Shown one piece after another: positions 4,723 through 9,655 of a stretch of DNA of 9,655 nucleotides. Under the pieces are notes generated by a model that searched no databases, had not been told where the DNA came from, and saw nothing but the letters and a program-made list of their open reading frames with translations. The stretch lies in NCBI GenBank assembly GCA_025450475.1, contig JANWHJ010000015.1, positions 1 to 9,655 of the forward strand, in the 5' to 3' direction. Within the stretch, counting starts at the first letter, position 1. Each line of letters opens with the position of its first letter. This DNA comes from Nitrososphaera sp. GTDB taxonomy: Archaea > Thermoproteota > Nitrososphaeria > Nitrososphaerales > Nitrososphaeraceae. The position numbers were made by a program, and so were the translations under genes.

Positions 4723-5349
4723 TTAGGCGGCAAGGCGTCTGCTCTCCTTGTTCTCCCTTCTCTTGTACAGAGCATAGGTCGCAGCAATCAGTACTGTGGA
4801 AAACGCGGCGCTTATCACAGTCGCGCTTATGTCCCTTTCAAATGCGGTACATGTGAATTCGCCAGTAGAGCAGCCGGCAGCAAAGAAAATCCCGTTCCAT
4901 GCCGAGTGCGTGACTATTGAAAACCAGCCCTTTCCGCTGACCCAAGTTCTCAAGCTGAAGAAAAGTGATGGGAACACAAAAAGTAAATTGCCAAAAGCTA
5001 GGGCGTTAATATCATATGTGGTGGTATTGAATATGTGGGTGCCGGCCCATATTACACCCGTGGCAAGCACCACGTACACGTTGCCAAACGCGTAGAAGGG
5101 GATACCGAAGAATATCGTTTCTTCAAACGGACCTGCCGCAAGAACGCCAAAAAGCGAGTGGGTAATGCTTGGCTCCTGATGGTCCGGCAGGACATATTCA
5201 ACAACCATGGAGCCCATAAGCAGCAGGCCAATTCCGATCCCGTGGTAAAAGAATAGCATTTTTGTAAGGTACCCGACTGTGTCATGCCTGTACCTCGACA
5301 ACCACGATCTTGGGTGAAAGTCGATCTTTTCATCGGCGAACCTGTCCAT
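4723..5349 (-). CDS. CPBP-family (CAAX protease/bacteriocin-processing) intramembrane metalloprotease
   Basis: A 208-aa integral membrane protein of the Rce1-like CPBP/Abi family. Motif 1 is GPFEETIFFG (73-82) with Glu76-Glu77, motif 2 is WAGTH with His105, and motif 3 is HSAWN with His148 and Asn152. These supply the catalytic Glu and histidines of the family. The EExxxR motif has Phe81 in place of Arg, which is unusual. Hydrophobic segments lie near 28-52, 64-82, 86-107, 116-134, 142-160 and 173-195. The tail is basic (YKRRENKESRRLAA) and probably cytoplasmic. Its substrate is unknown; relatives process prenylated proteins or peptides or act as membrane-protein scaffolds. The ATG at 5349 is 11 nt after the stop of the upstream small gene, suggesting cotranscription; an adjacent GTG (5352) is a possible alternative start. 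The family call is firm and the activity uncertain. Confidence 0.85.
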   Translation of the reverse strand: MDRFADEKIDFHPRSWLSRYRHDTVGYLTKMLFFYHGIGIGLLLMGSMVVEYVLPDHQEPSITHSLFGVLAAGPFEETIFFGIPFYAFGNVYVVLATGVIWAGTHIFNTTTYDINALAFGNLLFVFPSLFFSLRTWVSGKGWFSIVTHSAWNGIFFAAGCSTGEFTCTAFERDISATVISAAFSTVLIAATYALYKRRENKESRRLAA

Positions 5350-5360
5350 CACAACCCGGT

Positions 5361-5621
5361 CTAGAATGCTGACAATAAAGAATGTTTCTGGATATCATCC
5401 AGTCTTTCCGCGCCAACGCGTATTGCTGCGCCAGCGCCACAATCGGCTGCGACAGTTTCATTGTTCTTTGCATGCTGGCAAGCCGTTCGACAGACAATAT
5501 CAGCGTATTTTACCCGCTCAAACGCGATCATATCCCCGTCGCATTCTTCCACTATCATGTCTAAGTTTTCGCGGTACATCCTATAAACGGTGCCAATGTC
5601 CTCGTTTTCACAAGGCAGCAC
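5361..5621 (-). CDS. Small uncharacterised cysteine-containing protein
   Basis: An 86-aa acidic protein from a GTG start, not recognised. It has five cysteines (4, 27, 44, 48, 61), and C44-x3-C48-x-H50 followed by C61 could be a metal or redox cluster, though this is weak. The N-terminal half is probably helical (ENEDIGTVYRMYRENLDMIV). The codon pattern and hydrophobic spacing look more like a real protein than the opposite-strand frames here. The start is uncertain: the frame stays open upstream into the gatE 3' end without ATG, and an internal Met at 15 is also possible. An AT-rich element at the gatE stop (about 5680-5690) could be its TATA box. The stop lies 11 nt before the protease ATG, so the two genes probably form a transcription unit. 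Confidence 0.58.
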   Translation of the reverse strand: MLPCENEDIGTVYRMYRENLDMIVEECDGDMIAFERVKYADIVCRTACQHAKNNETVAADCGAGAAIRVGAERLDDIQKHSLLSAF

Positions 5622-5685
5622 CGTATGCTCTGCAACCTGCTTCCTAAGACCTAGTAAATGTCTCAGGCGAATCGAGGCTTGTATA

Positions 5686-7581
5686 TTATTTGACCAGATT
5701 TTGCAACTTATCCTTTAGGATCGCACTTATCTTTTGGCCGTCCACCTTGCCTCTATACTCCGCCATAGCCCTCCCCATTAGGGTGCTCAGCGCGCCAATG
5801 CCTTTCTCCTTTACGACTGCTATGTTGCCGTTAATAATCCTGTCCAGCCCCCTGCCAAGCTCTTCGTCGCTTACTGAAAAAACGCCTGCAGCCACTATTG
5901 CTTCGTCGACCGTCTTTGCTTCATTTTTCATCACCTTTCCAAATATGGTGATCACGGATTCTTTGGCTATTTTGCCGGCGTCAAGCCTAACGAACACGTC
6001 CTTGATCATGTCGTCTAGCAAAAGAGATGGATCGAGCCCAGTCCTCTGCAGGCTGGTAATGTCCTCAATCAGTTTCGACGCGACGAATGTTGGCTGTACT
6101 TTTGTTTTGCCCGCAATTTCCTCAAATACTCCGAGGTAGTCAGAGTCAAAGATCTGGCTAGCCAGCTTTTTGTTAAGGCCGTATTTCTTGGCGAGCGAGT
6201 CCACTATCTCGTCCCACGATCGCGGAACCTTGTCTTCCGCTGCCTTGAACATCGACTCAGTCACAGAGATGGTTGGAATGTCCGTTTCGGGGTACATCCT
6301 TGCGGCGCCAGGCCTGGGCCTCAAAAACACCGTTTTGCCCTCAGGAGTTGCCGCGCGTGTTTCAGCGGGCACGCCGTTGATTCCAGCCTGTAGCCTTCGT
6401 ATTATTGCATCGGAAGCAAACCCTACATTATCCTTTGGACCTCCCACTATTACAAAGGCGTCACTTTCACCAACCTGCAGCCTCGACTTTATCGCTGCGA
6501 TTTCGATCTCCGTAATGCCATAGTTTGGAAGCTCGTCTGAATGGAATACGCCCTCCAGGTTGTAGAATCTTACAAGCTTGCCAAGCTCTTTGCCGATTCT
6601 GATGTCAGGGTATGGCTCAAAGCCGATCATGCCAGCGAACCCCGGAATCCTTAGCGCTCTGAACAGGCCTCCATTATCAACGATCTTTTTCGCGACTTTT
6701 GATTGCGCCTTGCTCAGAATGTCAGTGACATCCTCAATTTTGTCGCCTATCTTGCTGACGTCGACTTTACTTTCCTTCAACTTTTCCGCGATCACTATGA
6801 GGCCGTGCTGCCTTCTAATCTCGTGCTCTATGACCTTTACCAGCAGATCAAGCCGCTGCACGCCCTTGATCTCTACCACGGCTCCGTTCTGAACAGAGAC
6901 GTTGACGTCCTGCCTTATGCTGCCCAGCCCGCGCGCAACCCTCTTGCTTGCCCGAAGGAGCCTGCCGAGCGTGAGGGCAACCTGCATGATCTCGTCTGGC
7001 TTTCCTGAAATCGGGGCTAGCGCAACCTCTACGAGTGGAACACCCAGCCTGTCGAGACCGAACTTGCGAATTCCTCTTTCCTCACCCATCAATTTTGCGG
7101 CATCTTCTTCAAGGCAGATGCTCTGCACGCCTACCTTCTTGCCTGCAACTTCAAGGTGGCCGCCAGACGCGACTAGCATCGTGCGCTGAAAGCCGGTGGT
7201 GTTTGATCCGTCGATCACGAGCTTGCGCATGACGTGGATCTCGTCCATCACGTTGGAGTGGAGTGCAAGTGAAAATATCAGCGCGGTTTCAAGAGCCTCC
7301 GGGCTTACATCGTGCGGCGGCTCCTCGTCTGCCTCCACAAGACAACTTGATCTAAACGCGGTATGATATTCAACGGTGCGCATTTTGCTAAATTCAAACA
7401 TTGCAGCAGGGTCGTACGCGCCAAGCTCGCTATGCGTAGGGCGCAACTTCCGTACAAACGACTGGTCATATTTCTGTGCCTCTTCGCAGCTGCAGTTGCA
7501 AAAAAGTTTGCTCTTTGTTGCTAACTGCTGGTGTATCTCCAGGCCGACCTTCAAATCCAGAGATGTTTGGTCGATTGTCAC
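5686..7581 (-). CDS. gatE: Glu-tRNA(Gln) amidotransferase subunit E (archaeal)
   Basis: A 631-aa GatE, the archaea-specific GatB-like subunit that phosphorylates Glu-tRNA(Gln) and transfers ammonia to it to make Gln-tRNA(Gln). Visible landmarks are VGLEIHQQL (12-20), the CNCSC cysteine cluster (28-32), LRPTHSELG (46-54), the GatB/E signature LVIDGSNTTGFQRT (121-134), and LGRLLRASKRVARGLGSIRQDVNVSV (205-230, split here as LGRLLR through RQDVNVS). An AspRS-like insertion covers about 270-430 (GGLFRALRIPGF, IGKELG, DAFVIVGG, ARMYPETDIP). The C-terminal helical and YqeY-like tail closes with MGRAMAEYRGKVDGQ. The length is normal for GatE. The start is GTG 7581, placing VGLEIHQQL where the family has it. 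It follows gatD by 39 nt, and the two products form the GatDE complex. This implies that the organism lacks or does not rely on GlnRS. Confidence 0.96.
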   Translation of the reverse strand: MTIDQTSLDLKVGLEIHQQLATKSKLFCNCSCEEAQKYDQSFVRKLRPTHSELGAYDPAAMFEFSKMRTVEYHTAFRSSCLVEADEEPPHDVSPEALETALIFSLALHSNVMDEIHVMRKLVIDGSNTTGFQRTMLVASGGHLEVAGKKVGVQSICLEEDAAKLMGEERGIRKFGLDRLGVPLVEVALAPISGKPDEIMQVALTLGRLLRASKRVARGLGSIRQDVNVSVQNGAVVEIKGVQRLDLLVKVIEHEIRRQHGLIVIAEKLKESKVDVSKIGDKIEDVTDILSKAQSKVAKKIVDNGGLFRALRIPGFAGMIGFEPYPDIRIGKELGKLVRFYNLEGVFHSDELPNYGITEIEIAAIKSRLQVGESDAFVIVGGPKDNVGFASDAIIRRLQAGINGVPAETRAATPEGKTVFLRPRPGAARMYPETDIPTISVTESMFKAAEDKVPRSWDEIVDSLAKKYGLNKKLASQIFDSDYLGVFEEIAGKTKVQPTFVASKLIEDITSLQRTGLDPSLLLDDMIKDVFVRLDAGKIAKESVITIFGKVMKNEAKTVDEAIVAAGVFSVSDEELGRGLDRIINGNIAVVKEKGIGALSTLMGRAMAEYRGKVDGQKISAILKDKLQNLVK

Positions 7582-7604
7582 TGGAATAGAAAATCTTCGG
7601 ACAC

Positions 7605-7612
7605 ACGTATTA
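7605..7612 (-). promoter_or_regulatory. Possible TATA element of gatE in the gatD-gatE gap
   Basis: The minus strand carries TTAATACG in the 39-nt gap, about 28 nt before the GTG start of gatE. This matches the spacing of the other TATA boxes here and could give a separate near-leaderless gatE transcript. The match is weak, and read-through from gatD is equally likely. Confidence 0.3.
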
Positions 7613-7620
7613 AGCCTTGC

Positions 7621-8934
7621 TCACAGGGGAATGCTTGCAGAAATCTCGTTTGCGAGGTTTTCCTGCATCGACTTCTTAGCGTCATTGCTGTTTGCAAGCG
7701 TCCACATTGCCTTTACAGTTGCAGTTTCTGAAATCATGTCAGACAGCGGCACCACGCCAATGTCGAGCAGGTCCCTGCCGGTGTTATAGACTGTCATCCT
7801 GACCCTCCCCCAGATGCATTGCGATGTCATGCAGACCATCACGCCCGCTCCGACTGCCTCTTTGAGAGCGGGAAAGCATTCTTTGCTCACGTGGCCTAGG
7901 CCCGTTCCTTCAAGGATTATTGCCCTATGCGTTTTGGCAGCATGGGTGATCATCATAGGGTCAAAGCCGGGATGATACTTTAGCAGAACAACCCTATCGT
8001 CAAACTTTGGTTTGGCAACGAAATTGCGGCCGGATCTTTTTGCAAGCGTAATCTCGCTCTTCTGCATCTCTATCGAGTTGTTCCTGACAAGCGCAACGGG
8101 TCCGATGTCTATCGACTCGAACGCGTCGCGCCTGCTTGTGTGGTTTTTTCTTACGCGCGTCGCGACGTGGCAGGCTATCATGTCGTCCGACGTGCCGGCG
8201 TGCATCGCGACAAAGACGCCTGCATATTCTGCTTTTGCTGCAAATACAGTCGCCCCAAGCAAGTTCAAAGCAGCATCGGAAGACGGCCTATCAGAAGAGC
8301 GCTGCGCGCCGACGAGCACCACTGGTATTGGAAGTCCCTGGAGTGCAAAGGAAAGCGCGGCAGCGGTGTAATGCATCGTGTCAGTGCCATGTGAAACTAC
8401 AATGCCGCGGTACTTCGCAAAGTTTACCTTCTCGGAGATTTTCTCTGCGATCATTGTCCAGTGTTCCGGCTTTAAGTTTTCGCTGTACTCGCTTAGCAAA
8501 ACCTCGGGGTCAATTGAGGCATGGCTCGCGAGCTCTGGCACCGATTGGTAAAGTTCAGAAGCAGAGAGGGCCGAGTGGACACCACCTGTGCGGTAGTCTA
8601 TCTTGCTCGCTATTGTCCCACCAGTGCTAATTAGCGCGACCTTTGGCAGGTTCTTGTTTTCCGCGAATTCATGCGGATTGGCAACCGAGGGTAGTTCCCT
8701 TTTCGGCAGCTTCGTCATCGACTTGATCTTGCCAGTATGTATGCCGGTGTTATAGCCACTCGTTAGCTTGATGACGATGTAATCTTCGCTGGCAGACTCA
8801 TAGCGGGGCATCAACACACCGAACATTTCACCGTCTTCGGTGCTGACTGTGACGCTGTCGCCCACGGACACGTCATGTTTTGAAAGCAGCTTGGCACCTA
8901 CTCCTTTGTAACCTCCGCTATCATGCGCCAACAC
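7621..8934 (-). CDS. gatD: Glu-tRNA(Gln) amidotransferase subunit D (archaeal asparaginase-like subunit)
   Basis: GatD, about 437 aa, releases ammonia from glutamine or asparagine and channels it to GatE. After a short N-terminal barrel domain (YKGVGAKLL, VGDSVTV, IKLTSGYNTGI) comes an L-asparaginase-type core: ALISTGGTIAS with the first catalytic Thr (about residue 107 from this start), VVSHGTDTMHYTA with the Thr-Asp pair (about 184-185), GAQRSSDRPSSDAALNL, and RKNHTSRRDAF with the catalytic Lys (about 263). All expected catalytic residues are present. The frame extends to a TTG at 8946, but that codon is only a few bases from the TATA core (8953-8960). GTG 8934 or TTG 8931 fits both TATA spacing and homologue length. 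It is first of the gatD-gatE pair and ends in TGA at 7621. Confidence 0.94.
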   Translation of the reverse strand: MLAHDSGGYKGVGAKLLSKHDVSVGDSVTVSTEDGEMFGVLMPRYESASEDYIVIKLTSGYNTGIHTGKIKSMTKLPKRELPSVANPHEFAENKNLPKVALISTGGTIASKIDYRTGGVHSALSASELYQSVPELASHASIDPEVLLSEYSENLKPEHWTMIAEKISEKVNFAKYRGIVVSHGTDTMHYTAAALSFALQGLPIPVVLVGAQRSSDRPSSDAALNLLGATVFAAKAEYAGVFVAMHAGTSDDMIACHVATRVRKNHTSRRDAFESIDIGPVALVRNNSIEMQKSEITLAKRSGRNFVAKPKFDDRVVLLKYHPGFDPMMITHAAKTHRAIILEGTGLGHVSKECFPALKEAVGAGVMVCMTSQCIWGRVRMTVYNTGRDLLDIGVVPLSDMISETATVKAMWTLANSNDAKKSMQENLANEISASIPL

Positions 8935-8952
8935 CCTGGAAGGCAATTGCTG

Positions 8953-8960
8953 AATATATT
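8953..8960 (-). promoter_or_regulatory. TATA box of gatD-gatE
   Basis: The minus strand reads TTAATATATTCA, nearly identical to the nurA element. It is centred 22 nt from GTG 8934 and 25 nt from TTG 8931, so the transcript should be leaderless or nearly so. It argues against the TTG at 8946 as the start. Confidence 0.55.
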
Positions 8961-9016
8961 AACAAATCTAGAAAGCCTCCCGGGGGCCGCTAAACCAAAT
9001 AGAGGCATATCAATAA

Positions 9017-9412
9017 CTAGAAGTTCTCGGCTATGGCGATGTTCCTTGATTCCAAAATCTTTAGGATTGCCCTTTCGATGTCCTTCTCAGTGATGTAGCC
9101 AAAGTCCCACGCGTCTATAAAGTGACGGTATTCGACTTCGAGCGTCCTGGCGATGTTCTCAAACGCGGCCATCCGATCAAGCGTATCCGGCGACCTGAAA
9201 CCTTTGGCCACCATAATCGGGCAGCGCTGGTCCATGCCAATGGGCATATACCAGGCATTCTTTGCGAATCTGTAGTGGCCGTCAGAAATCAGGATGTACA
9301 CGCGCATCAACTCTTCGTTGTTGAGCTTTTGCACCTCTATGTACCACGGTTCGCTAATAAAGCTCGACACCGGCCTACCAGTGTCCTTATCGCCGCTCCT
9401 ACCGCCAAACAA
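9017..9412 (-). CDS. Uncharacterised 131-aa protein between nadM and gatD
   Basis: No family is recognised. The protein is soluble and rich in aromatic residues, with conserved-looking stretches EPWYIEVQKLNNEELMRVYI (21-40), ISDGHYRFAKNAWYMPIGM (42-60) and a helical C-terminal half (TLDRMAAFENIARTLEVEYR; DAWDFGYITEKDIERAILKI) ending NIAIAENF. The start is uncertain. TTG 9412 is only a few bases from a TATA-like element (9416-9423), while GTG 9370 (residue 15) would leave a leader of about 24 nt. Upstream of the TTG the frame stays open for eight codons to a TAG. It is 38 nt downstream of nadM on the same strand and could be cotranscribed with it. The gap to gatD (about 80 nt) holds the gatD promoter. 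The coherent hydrophobic pattern argues that it is real. Confidence 0.65.
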   Translation of the reverse strand: MFGGRSGDKDTGRPVSSFISEPWYIEVQKLNNEELMRVYILISDGHYRFAKNAWYMPIGMDQRCPIMVAKGFRSPDTLDRMAAFENIARTLEVEYRHFIDAWDFGYITEKDIERAILKILESRNIAIAENF

Positions 9413-9415
9413 CGG

Positions 9416-9423
9416 TATTATAA
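9416..9423 (-). promoter_or_regulatory. TATA-like element upstream of the 131-aa gene
   Basis: TTATAATA on the minus strand, centred about 26 nt upstream of a predicted transcription start near 9393. It conflicts with use of TTG 9412 as the start unless the gene is read from the nadM promoter. Confidence 0.35.
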
Positions 9424-9437
9424 GGCCAACCAGCTAG

Positions 9438-9442
9438 AAAAA
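9438..9442 (-). terminator. Short T-tract after nadM
   Basis: ACATTTTTCTAG on the minus strand lies about 10 nt after the nadM stop. A five-T run is weak, so partial read-through into the 131-aa gene is plausible. Confidence 0.3.
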
Positions 9443-9450
9443 TGTTTTTT

Positions 9451-9655
9451 TCAATGGTAGGTACTTTCTGCTATTGTCTTAACCCTCTCGACACCGTTTA
9501 TCTCCTTGATTATCTTGGCGACTGTGGCCGGCACCAGGACCTCCCACTTTTCGCCAATTATCATCTTCTTGCGGATCTCGGTCGCTTGCATCTCAATCCT
9601 GTCGATGAGCGGTGCCTCCACAGTCTTTACTCCACTCTCCCGGAAAAGCATCTGC
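9451..9655 (-). CDS. nadM: Nicotinamide-nucleotide adenylyltransferase, archaeal NadM type (C-terminal part, cut by the right edge)
   Basis: Only the last ~68 residues are visible and the frame is open to the window edge, so the gene starts outside. The segment matches the C-terminus of archaeal NMN adenylyltransferases: LFRESGVKTVEAPLIDR, then MQATEIRKKMIIGEKWEVLV (the family's sGTEIRrlM...W..LVP region, where the Thr-Glu-Ile-Arg helps bind ATP), then VPATVAKIIKEINGVERVK with the conserved GVER. The enzyme joins NMN and ATP to make NAD+, the last or second-last step of NAD synthesis. The usual S-G before TEIR is Q-A here, a modest deviation. The internal ATG at 9649-9651 is not the start, because the family is about 170-180 aa long. 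The stop is TGA at 9451-9453. Confidence 0.85.
   Translation of the reverse strand, partial: QMLFRESGVKTVEAPLIDRIEMQATEIRKKMIIGEKWEVLVPATVAKIIKEINGVERVKTIAESTYH

Noticed and set aside
5366..5647. Plus-strand 93-aa frame opposite the small hypothetical gene
   Set aside because: The composition (many Arg, Pro, Gln, His) is typical of an antisense shadow, and the minus-strand frame has better protein character and operon context.
8136..8630. Long plus-strand frame opposite gatD
   Set aside because: It is an Arg/Ser-rich shadow of a clearly identified gene with intact catalytic motifs on the other strand.
8975..8988. GC-rich CCTCCCGGGGG element upstream of gatD as a hairpin terminator
   Set aside because: The stem is only a few pairs around CCCGGG with a wobble, has almost no loop and no T-tract, so a terminator is not supported.
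1..9655. CRISPR array, insertion sequence or attachment site
   Set aside because: No regularly spaced repeats, transposase-like frames or paired terminal repeats were seen.

Overview
The window looks like a chromosomal segment of a soil-type ammonia-oxidising archaeon (Nitrososphaera-like Nitrososphaeria/Thaumarchaeota). The evidence is the archaea-specific GatD and GatE tRNA amidotransferase subunits, an archaeal NurA-HerA pair, an archaeal-type NMN adenylyltransferase, TATA boxes about 25-30 nt upstream of several starts (near-leaderless transcripts), T-tract terminators and moderate GC. The genus is inferred from gene content and composition, not from a marker gene.

Layout from left to right. 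Positions 1-581 look decayed: the tail of an unrecognised plus-strand frame (1-171), then the remnant of a staphylococcal-nuclease-like (thermonuclease) gene that lacks a start, has an internal stop and has lost its catalytic residues. Positions 582-800 hold no gene but include a near-perfect 20-bp palindrome and the glnK promoter. A P-II signalling protein (801-1148, +) meets herA tail to tail, with stop codons sharing one TTAA. nurA (ending at 2578) and herA (1145-2581) are on the minus strand, translationally coupled through an ATGA overlap, with nurA first. A short divergent promoter region (3595-3699) with several nested inverted repeats separates nurA from a plus-strand winged-helix protein (3700-4179). 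That gene runs tail to tail, with a 4-bp overlap, into a minus-strand gene (4176-4688) of the same architecture: a short beta-like N-terminal domain followed by a C-terminal winged helix.

From 4723 to the right edge everything is on the minus strand. In transcription order it is: the C-terminus of a NadM-type NMN adenylyltransferase (cut by the window edge), an unrecognised 131-aa protein, gatD, gatE, a small cysteine-containing hypothetical protein and a CPBP-family membrane protease.

Functional groups: DNA end resection (NurA-HerA) with two neighbouring putative DNA-binding proteins; nitrogen/2-oxoglutarate signalling (P-II); Gln-tRNA(Gln) synthesis by transamidation (GatDE); NAD synthesis (NadM). 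The least explained parts are the paired winged-helix genes with the palindrome-rich promoter beside nurA-herA, the atypical T-loop of the P-II protein, and the two uncharacterised small proteins. No tRNA, rRNA, CRISPR array or insertion sequence was seen.
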